A stretch of 56,909 nt of DNA, taken from assembly GCA_016098155.1 (NCBI GenBank), contig JAAAJB010000179.1, forward strand, positions 1 through 56,909, written 5' to 3'. The notes beneath the pieces were generated by a model, which made no database searches, was not told the origin of the DNA, and saw only the letters and a program-made list of their open reading frames with translations. Position numbers and translations under genes: made by a program. Origin of the DNA: Actinomortierella ambigua (Eukaryota > Mortierellomycota > Mortierellomycetes > Mortierellales > Mortierellaceae). This document shows positions 19,346-30,109 of this stretch, piece after piece (position 1 is the stretch's first letter; the number at the start of each line of letters is the position of its first letter).

Positions 19346-21385
19346 TCAGAACATCAGGAGACCAATGGCATAGGCTGCCCCTGTTGTCAGCATGGAACAC
19401 ATCCACAAGGTCGGCGCGGAGCGTCGAACACCCTCTGACACGACATCGGCCCCGCTGTCATCGCTGCCATCCAACTTCTTCTTGTGGCGGACTGGGCGTG
19501 GGACACGGTCCGGGGCGCCCGCCTGCACCGCGAAGGAGAGCTGGGCCTGTAGGTCCTTGGTACGACCTTCGATCCACGGCCTGATTCCAAGGCCAATCTT
19601 CTCGACAGGCCCTTTGATCGAGTTGTGAAAGTCATTGATGGTGAAGAGGTTGTTCTTGCCTGGGTAGGCGCTACGATCGATGGAGTAGTCCCACGCCACA
19701 TCGGCGGCGAGCATCTTCTCGTACACATCGATCCGTGGGAACAGTCCGTCAGGTTTGAAGCACCAGCCAACGGTCTCCCGTAAAATCCTTTCAAACTGCT
19801 CTCGGATCACCGGACACTTTAGGATTACTTTTGTCACCATCGGCCGATCGTGTTGCGTGAAGCTTGGAGCTGGAACCCAAGCGTCATATGTTGTCAGCGT
19901 GTCCGTCGGATCGCCGTTGCCAAATGAGCCATCGAAATCCGTCGAGATCCACTGCCATCGTCCTGGAGGAGCTGTAGCTGCAATCTTGCTGTTGGCGCCA
20001 CTGCTAGGGTTTCCAGTCAGCGTAGGGTTGAAATACATAAAGTAGTTGGACCCCGAATACCAGTAGGCGTCCCAGGATCCAGCCAGGTACTCCATCGCCA
20101 TGTTGCGCAAAAAGCCATCCAGATCAATCCGGTCCTGCCAGAACGCAATGGGATCTGGTGTTGTTGCTTGTGGGTTAAACGCTTGGAGTTCTTGCATGAA
20201 CTGGATAAGCTGGTGGAGAGGGTCCGTAGGAGGATTGCTGCCAAGGTTGGCCATCTTGTAGATATCGTTGGGATAGGTTGCAGACGTAGGACCCTTGTAG
20301 ATGAGATCCGCCTGGGTTTCGACCTCTGGTGCATTCATCTGAATAAGAGACCCCGCCACGACTAACTTGTCCCCGTGGTGTATTGTCTGCCGCAGGAAGG
20401 ACTTTGAAATATCATCGACCATCAGATACAGGCCTATAGGTTTCTTATTGGCGTAGAACCGAACCCACGCGCCTTGCTGCGAAGGCACGCCCATCGCGTT
20501 GAGGACGTCAATGTAGATCTTTTCACGCATCATCGTCGGGTCCTGAGTCTGAGAACGGAGCTTGATGTGCTGGCGGTGGAAGAAGCTCTGGTTTTTGGCA
20601 TCGTCAAAGTCAAACTTGAAGGCCTGCTTGTTAAACTCCATCGAGGACTTGCCCGAAATCTTCATGGCCACGTCGTTCAGTGAAAGGATCTTGTTATCGT
20701 TGATGTAGCAAAAGTGGACCGGGACCGGCTCGTGTGCCAGGTCGCTCATTGGGGTCTTGAGTATAGTATCGAGTCGCTCGGGCGCGACAGTGATGTGAAT
20801 CGTCGCGATTTGATCTTCTGCCTCAAGTGCGTTGGACTGGGAAGGTAGCTCTCGTTCGTACACTTGCGGAACATTGGGCAGTGTCCAGATCGTCGTCTCA
20901 CGCTGGAAGAACTCGTTGAGCGTCTCTTTGTTCTTGATGACCTTTGCCTGAGTCAGATGTCGGACAAAGGACTCCTCCTCGACCACCGAACCGGCATCGT
21001 CCAGCTTGACATACTTGTACTCGACCGATTCGGTGGCATCGGGGACGATACCACTCCATAGCGGAAACGTATCGACCGTGGTGATAAGTTTGGTGACCGA
21101 CGTGCCAATCTTGACACCAAAGCTGCCATTTTCAGTGTTTGGGAAACCGACAACGTTGAAGCGCACTTGAGAAAGGAAAGGGTGTGTTTTTGGGGTAGAG
21201 GGAGGAGGGTAGAGAAGGGAATAGAAAGAAAAAGCTGTTTAGGGGAGGAGAGATGTGGGACGAGCAACAAAGTAGGATGATACAGATCTCCCTTTGCTGA
21301 TGCACATTAGAAAGATAGATCACAAACCTTCTGCCCAAACGGAGCATAGGAGCGCGGAAACGCCCAGCAATAGCACAGGTCTCAT
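19346..21385 (-). CDS. CotH-kinase-family cell-surface protein, GPI-anchored
   Basis: 625 residues from two exons on the minus strand: 21385-21328 and 21165-19346. The 162-nt intron (GTTTGT...CAAG) splits Val20. Exon 1 encodes a clear signal peptide (MRPVLLLGVSALLCSVWAE). The body is a CotH kinase-like domain: KISGKSSMEF near 188, RSQTQDPTMMREKIYIDVLN near 223-242, GLYLMVDDI near 264-272, and the metal-binding DFD in WISTDFDGSFGNGD near 425-438. The end has an Arg/Ser stretch and a hydrophobic tail (TTGAAYAIGLLMF) typical of a GPI signal. Bacterial CotH phosphorylates spore-coat proteins; in Mucorales, surface CotH proteins are known as host-binding invasins. The short surface peptide that marks those invasins is not seen here, so a spore or wall kinase-like role is more likely. 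Kinase activity is inferred only. Confidence 0.9.
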
Positions 21386-21827
21386 CTGCTTTTGCGTTGA
21401 AGAAATGGATGAAAGAAGGAACACTGCTGTGCGTGGAAGTACTATGTATGGAGAAAGGAAAGGGAAAGAGAAAAGAGAGTGACAGAAAGAAAGTAGCTAT
21501 AAAGCGAAAGAAATAGTACGATGGTTGGAAAGGGAATGACAATGATATAAAAAGGAAAGATGTGGGCAGACATCTTTAGAAATAAAATGCACAAAACGTA
21601 TGGTCCCTCCTCGAAGGCCCTGATGCACATGAAATGACAGAATGGTCGTCTGAGGAGAGAAGGGCAAGGGGGGCTGTCGCACCTCTACTGCTTCTAGATG
21701 CGTTACTAGGCACGGAATCTCACTGGTTCCCTCAATGTCTTGAGGAGAAGGTCGAGAGGGCTCCCTCGAAACAAAGCGGAGTGAGCATTCTGCATGGCGT
21801 GGTGCAGGACCTTTCTCCACATGTAGA

Positions 21828-21870
<43 letters not shown>

Positions 21871-22331
21871 GAAGAGTAAGCTAGGAGGCACACCAGAAAA
21901 AAGGAGCCGAGAGTGTCAAGGACACTGCTGTGTTTGATTACCCGGTGGGGCAAAGGGGAAACAAAGGCTCGCTCGCCATTGGGAAGATGAATCTCTGGGT
22001 CACAAATCTGTCCTACTTTTGCACGGTTTAGAGTGAACACAACCAACACATTGTCTGTCACAAGCACGCAAGTGGATGGTAAGAGAAAAAGATACAGTTG
22101 TGGCAAAAGACACGATGAAAACCTTCCCTCTCCATGGCATTCGACTCTTGAGACTCTGTCTCTTTGGGGCCATTAGTGTATCGTTTTATTTTACTTCTGG
22201 TGTGTGCTTTGCTCTGATCGAGCGAGGTCGACCTCCTATTGAGCGAGTTTTTCTTTTTTCTTTTCTTTTTTTTTTGATACCAAGAAGGGCTGCAGGAGCC
22301 CTCGCGTTGGCCGGAAAACGGCCCACCTCCT
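21386..22331. other. Intergenic: upstream of the CotH-type gene, downstream of the four-TM gene
   Basis: No gene is supported. The region is T-rich on the minus strand just upstream of the CotH-type start, then contains an (AG)n tract at 21829-21867. Short frames on both strands have no domain-like content. Confidence 0.5.
21829..21867. repeat. (AG)n microsatellite
   Basis: About 19 GA units, uninterrupted, intergenic. Confidence 0.95.
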
Positions 22332-23291
22332 TCATCGATGGTATTCACTCTTGTCCCCGGGATTCAAAGTCTCCGAGAATTCGGCCTTTGGTCCTGCGCC
22401 GACGCTCACACCCGGTGTAGGGGTGTGTGTGAGCGGAGGCTGGTGGTGAGGAGACGACACGTATGCTTGTCTCTGAGCATAGGTGTGGTCGTAGGCGGCC
22501 TCTGGAGCCTGGGCCGAGTCTGTGTGGTGAGATTCGGGCAAGCTCGTTGATGTCTTGGGCCGAACGGTCGGCTGTATAGTCTGGTATCCACTTGAGCCGT
22601 ACGGATTCAACTCGGGATGGCGGCCAAGTGGGCCAGGGATGCGCTTGAACTGGATGATCTCGAAGATTGTGGCAAAGATCCACAGGCCGCCCACGATGCC
22701 CGCCATAATCTCCGCGGCATAGAGTGCAGAGAAGTTTTGTTGCGAGCGGCAGCGGAACACCTGGAGTGCGCTACAGCTCTTGTTTAGGCCAATACCAATC
22801 TCTCCGCAGATGGCGAAGGCAAGGAGAGAAAGCAGTGCGCACAGGACCATGAAGAGGACGGAGAAGGCGCGCGGAAAGAAGTCTTTGTGGCGTGTGAGGG
22901 CTATCACAAGCGCGATCAGGAAGATAAGGGCAAAGAAGGCAACCACAGCCGATCCAATCATCGGCATCAGACAATATGCTATCGTTGTCATGGAGCGAGG
23001 CAGCATGCATGAGAATTAAGCAAGAATCATTCTTTTTTCTTTTCTTTTTGTTATTGTTGCGTTGACAACAAAGCTGGAGCATGCAATACGATGAAATAAA
23101 TTACCATCATTGTATCGGGCGACACCATTATTCTGGGAGACGTAGAGGAGACAGACCTTGCGCAGGTTTGAAGAGGTAACGCGCCCATTGACACCGACGA
23201 TGCCGATGATGATCACTGAGAATAGAAAGATGATTGAGAGCAGAACGGTGTTGACGACCATCCTCGCTCTTGCATTGCTAGAGCCGAGCAT
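22332..23291 (-). CDS. Four-transmembrane (MARVEL-like) protein
   Basis: 277 residues from two minus-strand exons: 23291-23105 and 22978-22332. The intron (126 nt, GTAATT...GATAG) joins NDG... as NDAYCLMPMIGS and keeps the frame; reading exon 2 from its own ATG at 23006 would run across intron sequence and lose the first helix. Four hydrophobic helices: residues about 12-34 (TVLLSIIFLFSVIIIGIVGV), 70-90 (AVVAFFALIFLIALVIAL), 98-120 (VLFMVLCALLSLLAFAI) and 145-170 (IMAGIVGGLWIFATIFEII). The Cys-containing loop between helices 3 and 4 (CSALQVFRCRSQ) is extracytoplasmic in such proteins. The C-terminal 100 residues are Pro/Ser/His-rich and probably cytosolic. Topology fits fungal MARVEL-like plasma-membrane proteins, but family membership is not certain. 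Confidence 0.8.
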
Positions 23292-23944
23292 TGTAGGGAT
23301 AAGGGGGTAGAGTTGTGAGCGAGAGAAGTAGGAAGCAGTGCGATGTGAGGTATGTACAAGAAAGAATAAGAAAGAAGAGATAGAGAGAGACACGAGAAGA
23401 TTTTTTTTTTTTTATCCCGCAACAAACGTTTTGCGACAGTTATGCAATCACGACACAAAGGGTTTCAAGAGGAGCGACAGTCTTCGCCCAACGACAACAA
23501 CAACCGTGTCTCTCTTTTTCTTCGCCCCGCTCTTTCCTTCTCCTCGAGGAGACCATGCAGGTGCCCTCCCTCGCTAGACGAGTAGGCCAGAAACCTGCCT
23601 TCCTCGCCCCCTCACCTTCAAGCCCGTACGTAGATGACGCGTTCGAGGATGAGGGGGAGGGAAGAGATAACACAGTACACCGTCCGTATATTGTCCGTAT
23701 TGCCGCTGTATAGTACCCTCAAAGTACCCGTTGCGTACTACTGCTGGCTGTTTCTGTGAGTACAGTTCAGCAGTACCAGTACGACTTGAAATGGGAACTC
23801 CGTGGGTATGTTTGTGGTCACCAATTGTAAGAGTCTACGCCCACCCCCAGACCGGATATAAAAAAGAACAGTTTCCTTGCCCCTGTCACCCACCTCATTG
23901 CAATCTCCTTCCTTTCTTTCACTCCATCACTTTAATTTCCCACA
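23292..23944. other. Divergent promoter region between the four-TM gene (-) and uridine phosphorylase (+)
   Basis: 653 bases between two divergent starts. It holds a T homopolymer (23401-23413), short GTACT-rich repeats near 23690-23775 (GTACC, GTACTACTGC, CAGTACCAGTACG) and the TATA box of the plus-strand gene. No ORF is supported. Confidence 0.5.
23857..23865 (+). promoter_or_regulatory. TATA box of the uridine phosphorylase gene
   Basis: TATAAAAAA lies 88 bases upstream of the start at 23945 and is followed by a pyrimidine-rich leader. Confidence 0.65.
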
Positions 23945-25108
23945 ATGTCGATGACCAACGCCAACTTTCCTATGGATGCCGAGGGCAGGACCTAGTACGC
24001 ATTTCGTTCTCATTCCCCTTTTGTTGACATGTCTTGTGATTGCGCTTTTTTTCTTTTTTTCTTTCGCAGACTGTACGGACGCCTTGTTGGGGATGCACTA
24101 GTAGTACTCACCAAAGATCTCATGTTCTTCGTTCTGTTGTTATATTTCGCCAATAGCCATGTTGGTGTCAAGCGCGGTGAGCTTGCCAACCGAGTCCTGA
24201 CTGTCGGCGACCCAGCTCGTGCCATGATCCTTGCCCGCCATCTCGATGGCGTTTCCGAAGAAGAGAAGGCTCCAGGGGCCAAGGTTGCCGTGCCTTCCAA
24301 CCTGTTCTCTCTGTCCTCGCACCGTGGTTTCCTCACGATCACTGGCCGTTACAAGGGCGTTCCCGTCTCGATCGTCGCCATTGGCATGGGTATTTCGATG
24401 ATGGACTTTTTCGTCCGCGAGTGCCGTGCCGTTGTTGATGGCCCCATGCTCATGCTCCGCTTTGGCTCGTGTGGATCAATGATGGATGCAGCCGTGGGCG
24501 ACATTGCTGTGCCGACAGGATCATACCTTGTCCAACGCAACCCCGACTATTTCTACGGCGAAGAGGAGGCCAAGGACGCCAACGCCAAGCCATACCACTT
24601 TACCAAGGTCTTCAATGCCGACCCCGAGGTGACGGCCTCGCTGGTGAAGCATATGGGTGCTGCCCTGGGAGAGGACCACATTTGGACAGGCATCAACGCT
24701 ACGGCAGACTCCTTCTACTCGTCCCAAGGACGCCAGGACGTCAACTTTGTGGACACTAACGAGGACCTCTTTGAGCAGCTGATGGCACATGAGCCCAAGA
24801 CAGTCTCTCTCGAAATGGAGACGTTTATGCTGTACCATCTGGCCCAGTCGTCGACCCCCGCCACACTCAAGAAGAAGGCCCAGTCGAACGGCAACGGTGT
24901 CGCCACCAAGGAGAAGCACAGCATCCGTGCCGGCGCTTGCATGATGGTCTTTGCGCAGCGCAAGACCAACAACTTTATTACAAAGGAGATGGTGGCCGAG
25001 GTTGAGCCCAAGGCTGGCGCTGCCGTCTTTGAGGCTCTGGTGGATGTGTCTCTCGGCGATGAGGATGACCTGCATACTGAGAAGGGCAGTGTTTGGGAGC
25101 GCAAGTGA
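23945..25108 (+). CDS. Uridine phosphorylase
   Basis: 333 residues from two exons: 23945-23994 and 24157-25108. The 162-nt intron (GTACGC...AATAG) splits a Tyr codon; the join gives GRTYHVGVKRGELANR, the usual N-terminus of fungal members. The enzyme cleaves uridine with phosphate to uracil and ribose 1-phosphate, in the cytosol, as part of pyrimidine salvage. Visible family features are the phosphate-binding VGDPARA (33-39), RFGSCGSM, the SLEMETFML segment that contacts the ribose, and HSIRAGACMMVFAQR near the active site. Length fits the PNP/UDP phosphorylase family. An internal acceptor (TTCGCAG at 24063-24069) would create an immediate stop, so splice choice could control output. Two nucleoside transporter genes follow downstream on the same strand. 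Confidence 0.92.
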
Positions 25109-25361
25109 GGAGAGCGTGGGAGAATAGAGAGCGATACAGACTGTACAATACCAAATTAGATGATAGACTCCATCTTGAAACTTCAGCAACAATGATTGCC
25201 ACCAATTTCGTCCCCAGTGAACATTGATTGAATGATTAACCAAGTGGAGTGTAAATGAATCAATCAATTGCTCTTCCCATTCAAAGTTGGACACAGACAA
25301 CACACGTGTGGACACAAACACATACACACACTCTCATACACACACAGAGAGAAGGGTAGCC

Positions 25362-26166
25362 ATGGGTGACCATAGCAATCAAAGGCGGACAGGCGAAGAG
25401 GAACATTCTCGGCGGACAGAGGTCTCCGTGCCAACAAACAAAATGGCCACTAGAGCGGCAAGCAAATCAGTTTTACAGGACGAGACCGACGAGGCTAGGA
25501 TCCTTGCTCTAAAGGCAGAAATTGCCAGCCTTGAGAAGGAGGAGCAGGATATTATCAACACACTGCAGTAAGTTCCCATGTCAACGGCTCCTGGGCCTCT
25601 CTCTCTCTCTCTCTCCTTTGGGTCTTCATCCTCCCACTCAATAGACACTAGCTACCCCACCAAAGGGGATTTGACTCGCCGCTCCAGAACAGAGCCGGTC
25701 AAGTGCGACCATCAGTCACCCTGCCGTTTCTCTCGTTTTTGCTTTTCCACGGACAGTCCAAAAAAGAGAGTTCTTTGACTTAAACTCGAGATAACTTAAA
25801 TTTGGTTCATTTTTTTTTTGTGTCTCAGCGGCCACGGAACAGCCAAAGAAATTCTGACCCAACATGTCAAGAAGCTACACCAGTACAACGAGATAAAGGA
25901 TGCAGGACAGCTTCTTCTGGGCAAGGTACCTTCGCCATCGTGCATGAGCAGCTGACTCTTGCTGTTTTTGTACAGTACGTGCAAAACATCCAAAAGGAAA
26001 ACACAGTCTATCCCAGCCTCTCTAATAACTCTAATGGCGGTGCATCCCTCCCTCTTTCGCCCTCTACTTTTTTTTTTGCTCTCCTCTTGTGGAGCAGTGC
26101 GCAGAGCTCGAGGGAACAACTGTTAGGAAGCAGTATGAGGTGTATGGTCTCGAACCAGATGACTAG
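25362..26166 (+). CDS. swi5: Swi5/Sae3-type recombination accessory protein
   Basis: 123 residues from three exons: 25362-25567, 25829-25925, 26098-26166; introns of 261 and 172 nt (GTAAGT...CAG, GTACCT...CAG). The joined C-terminal half carries the family signature: ILTQHVKKLHQYNEIKDAGQ, then LLLGK, then RKQYEVYGLEPDD at the end. The N-terminal half has a short coiled coil (ILALKAEIASLEKEEQDI). Swi5, with Sfr1, stabilises Rad51 or Dmc1 filaments in homologous recombination, in the nucleus. The ATG at 25362 is the first in frame; a second at 25443 (MATRAASKS) would shorten the protein by 27 residues and is also plausible. No Sfr1 gene is seen nearby. Because the exons are so short, the gene is invisible as a long ORF. 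Confidence 0.85.
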
Positions 26167-26204
26167 CAAGCCTTTTTTTTTTAAAAAAAAAAAAACATTT
26201 GACG

Positions 26205-26411
26205 ATGTCCAATATGATTGTGTTGTTGATTCTGTTGGGCATTTTGTTCGTTCAACGGATTGCCCTGAGCAGCACACAAACAAATGTACCATCCGTCAGG
26301 TACGCCATGCGAAAAAAGTGGGGCCTAAAAAATTCAACTTACCCCGCAAAATATGAGATGGCTCCAAAATTTAGAACAAAAAAAAAGTGTAGAATCACAA
26401 GAGTGTGCTAA
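26205..26411 (+). CDS. Possible small membrane protein (doubtful)
   Basis: A 68-codon frame begins 38 bases after the swi5 stop, right behind a T10/A13 palindrome. The first 20 residues form a hydrophobic helix (MSNMIVLLILLGILFVQR), then a polar segment (ALSSTQTNVPSVR). A good donor-like site (CAG/GTACGC) lies at that point, after which the frame becomes Lys-rich and unconvincing, so this may be the first exon of a spliced gene whose other exons I could not find, or chance. Confidence 0.2.
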   Translation: MSNMIVLLILLGILFVQRIALSSTQTNVPSVRYAMRKKWGLKNSTYPAKYEMAPKFRTKKKCRITRVC

Positions 26412-27680
26412 ACGTCATCTCACTCTATCCCACTATCACATTCCTTCAATATGGATGAGGCAACATAGGATGCATGTAATAGCTAGTCATAGGCCTCATG
26501 GCAAAGCAAAGGAAGGAAAATAAATAACAGCGAGGGAAAAGAAAACGACAAAAAAAGTAAGCTACATAGTCTTTTTGCGGGATGCATGTTGATGCTCCCC
26601 AGTCCGCTCTCTGCCTTTGCGTGGGGAAAAATGCGGGGTATGGGGTATCGCCTTTTGGACCCATCTTGCGACCTTCTCACACGACAAGACACAACTGTTC
26701 CTATCTCTGTGTTTGTTGTCGATGTTGTTTGTTGTTATTTGCTGCTGTCTGTGACCTATGGCTGTAGCTTTGAGGTTAGGTATAACTCTCCAAACTTACC
26801 TGACGACGATAACAGTGATCGGGTTATTATTATGTGTGGGCATTTCACTCCCCCTTTGAACAACAGTTCATTTGTCATACGTTACACGCCGTAAGCAACC
26901 AAAATAACTTTGAGGCTCGTGGACTATCATTTTTTCTTAAATGTCTACGATTCTCGGGCAAACACGCGCGATCGAAAGGGGGGGGGGGCGACAGTGTTGC
27001 CGAATTCCACGGCTGTCTTGGTAGTAGCATCGATGGTTCCTTTAGGCATAAGTACGTACTAAAGGCTCAGCTGAGAAGCAAGCTGAGTTGCTAGAGAAAC
27101 TTGTTGGAGACGTGGAGGGATTGCCTCATTTGGGGACCGTTGGCTCGACGACCGACGGGGCTGAAAAAAAAACACAGAGTAGTCTTTCGTTAAAAAAAAA
27201 AAGAGTGGTATGGTAAGGTGGAATCGCCCTTTGAATGCTGATCCAGGCAACAGAAGCAGAAGCTGCGAAGAGGAAGAGGAAGAGGAAGAGTAGAAACCAA
27301 CAGAGTGTGTGGCGGCAGAGCTTAGAGGCTGGTGAGTGAGTACGTACAGGGGAAAGAGTAAAACATAAACAGGGACTTGTGTTTGATCGTTCTATCCACT
27401 CCCACTTCAGACCAGAAAAAAAAAAAGTCCAAAGGCCGCTCAGCAATGATTCGCTCTCCTTCGTCGGATTCGTCTCTCGAATTAGGTAGTGCGTGGCAGC
27501 GACAAGAGGGGATCGGCCGTTGGGTGGGTTTGACTTCTGATCCATTCTCCGGAGGGGGAGATGCTCTACCCCCCTACAACTCGTTGTACTGTACACCTCT
27601 CAAACAGGTACTACCTATAGCAGTAACTACTCTGGTCCATCCTATTCATTTGGCCCTTTTGACATCCAGACCCAGCGCCA
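26412..27680. other. Intergenic stretch; no gene supported
   Basis: Short frames on both strands only. A G10 run occurs at about 26980-26989. The last 250 bases are upstream DNA of the first nucleoside transporter. Confidence 0.5.
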
Positions 27681-27688
27681 TATAAAAA
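27681..27688 (+). promoter_or_regulatory. TATA box of nucleoside transporter gene 1
   Basis: TATAAAAA lies 302 bases upstream of the start at 27983; the interval is an extremely CT-rich leader (27705-27980) with two stretches of CTCTCTCTTTCTC type. Confidence 0.65.
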
Positions 27689-27982
27689 CTCGTTGCCCGA
27701 CCCCGCTTCTTTTTCCATTCTTCTCCTCGCTACACTCCGTCCGTGTCTCCACCTTCCTTCCCCACCGTACGCTCCCTTTTTCCTCCCTTTCTCTCCTCTT
27801 CTTCATCTTTCCCGCCCACCTGAGTGAAGTGAAGGACTGAATCTCTCTCTCTTTCTCAGAATCAAAAAAGTCACTGGTCTGACTTCATACCCTTCCCTCC
27901 CCTTCTCTCTTTCTCCTCTCCTCCTCGCCTCTTTCATCCCCCGTTCACACTCCCACCCTCCCCCACCCTCCCCATCCACACA

Positions 27983-30109
27983 ATGACCGCTTCAATCAAG
28001 TCTGGTCATTCTGGCCGCCACCACTCGGCCCACGACGTCGATGGCCATGTGCCGAACGAAAAGGCAGGCTACGGCCACCAGCCCGAGGTCGAGGAAGGCT
28101 ATGTGGACCATGAGGCCAACATGGACGCCCAGTCGACCCACTCGTCGTACAACGGTCGCTTTGGATTCTACTACCGCCACCGTGCGACTTGGAACCGCCT
28201 GCTCATCTTCATTATCAGCACAGCCTTCTTTGTCCCTGCAGCTATCCTGCAGAAGGAGGGTAACATCCTTGTGCTCTCGCTTCTCTATGGCTTCCTCGTC
28301 CTTGGCCTTATCTCCCGCCAACTGCCCAAGGGCACTCTCACCTGGCCCATCCGCAAGGTTTGGTTCACCGGTGCCGGCATCATCAACCGCTTGCCAAGAC
28401 TGTTGGTGCGCGTTGTCGGTTACGGTGTTCCCCCAGTGGTGTTGATCCTCACCGCTGTCCTCCGTCCTGACGATGTCAACGGCACCAGAATCCAGCGCTT
28501 GATCTCCTGCCTGGGTCTCTTTGTCTTTGTTCTCCTTGCCTTTGCCTCCTCCAAGGTAAAAAAACTCTTTTTTCTTCTTACCCCTGTTTCTTACAACCAA
28601 CCGAGACAAAAAAAAAAGGGCGCTGGTCTATCTCTCCCTCCCTCCCCTTTGCGCAGGCTACGCATTCAAAAAGTCTGTGCATGGGGGAGTTATGCCCATT
28701 TTTGTTTGTTTTGTTTCGTTTGTTTTGAATTTTGTCATGTCGTCCACTTTTGGGGCGCTGTGATAAATGATGAACATTTTGAGTTCAATGACAAAAAGAG
28801 CACCTGGGTTAAAATATAAAAAAAGGGGGGTGGGTGGTGATGATGGGAATCAGAGAGAGAGAGTGTGTGGGGGGCTATGCTGAAATGCAAAGAGTAGAAC
28901 CGTGTCACTCACAAAAACAATACCCTAATCTATTATGAACTGCAGAACCACCGTGCTGTCAAGTGGCCCATTGTCTGGACGGGCATCTTCTTGCAGTACT
29001 TGCTCGGCCTCCTCATCATCCGCTGGTCGGTTGGTTATGATGTCTTCTCCTTCTTGTCGCAGCAGGCTGAGAACCTGCTGTCGTTCGCCGAGCAGGGTCG
29101 TGTGTTCATGTTTGGTGTCTTGTCGATCGAGTACAACGGCGCGACGATCACCTGGCCTGGCTCGTTTGCGTCGTCGGTGCTGCCCGCCATTATTCTTTTC
29201 GCTGCCATTATCCAGGCTCTGTACTACTACAATGTTGTGCAGTCCATGGTCGCTGCCATGGCCTCGTTTGTCATCCACATCATCGACATTTCCGGTGTCG
29301 AGTGCGTTGCTGCCTGCGCTGCTCCCTTCGTCGGGATGTCGGAGGCTGCCATGTTGGTCGGTCCTTTTGTGAACGAGATGACCGATGCTGAGCTGCACCA
29401 GGTCTTGACCTCGGGTTTCGCCACCATCTCCGGCTCCGTCTTCCTGGGTCTGATCAGTTTCGGCGCCGATGCTACTGCCCTGTTGACGTGCTGCATGATG
29501 TCCGTCCCTTGCGCCATCGTCATTTCCAAGCTTCGCTTCCCCGAGGTGGAGGAGCCTCTGACCAGAGGCCAGGCTGTTGCCCCCGCCTACAAGGACCGTG
29601 AGACAAACGTCATCCACGCCATCTCCAACGGTGCCATCTTCGGTATCAAGCTCTGCATTGTCATCATTGCCGTGCTGATGGCCATCATTTCGCTGCTGGG
29701 TTTGACCAACGGTCTCCTTGGCTGGATCTTCAGCTTCTACGGTGTGCAGATGTCGGTTGAGAGACTTGCGTCGTGGGTTCTGTACCCCGTGGCCTGGTTG
29801 ATCGGTATCCCCACCCAGGACTTGAGCGTCTCCGCCGAGGCCATGGGCATCAAGTTTATCCTGAACGAGTTTGCTGCTTTCGCTGACTTCACCAAGAAGC
29901 AGGACTCGCTGCAGCCCCGCACCAAGCTGCTGACTACCTATGCCATGGCTTCCTTCGCCAACGTTGGTTCCATTGGTTCGCAGATTTCGCTGTTCCTGAC
30001 CCTCGCCCCCGAGCGTGCCCCTGCTATTGCTCGTGCTTCGCTCTCGGCCTGCTTGTGCGGTGCCCTCTCGACCCTGATCTCGGCTTGCATTGCCGGTATC
30101 GTCTCCTAA
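27983..30109 (+). CDS. Concentrative nucleoside transporter (CNT/SLC28), copy 1
   Basis: 578 residues from two exons: 27983-28555 and 28946-30109. The 390-nt intron (GTAAAA...CTGCAG) is phase 0 and joins FASSK to NHRAVKWP. CNTs carry nucleosides into the cell using a cation gradient. The family mark GxKxxxNEFxA is seen as GIKFILNEFAAF, with SGVECVAACAAPFVGMSEAA, VLTSGFATISGSV and SIGSQISLF in the transport core. The N-terminal 60 residues are hydrophilic (His- and Glu-rich), followed by about ten or more hydrophobic helices. Its tandem partner at 33191 is clearly paralogous. With uridine phosphorylase 3 kb upstream, a role in uridine or purine nucleoside salvage is likely. Selectivity cannot be read from sequence alone. 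Confidence 0.93.

Noticed and set aside
24521..25327. 268-codon minus-strand frame opposite uridine phosphorylase
   Set aside because: Antisense shadow; the plus strand has all family motifs.
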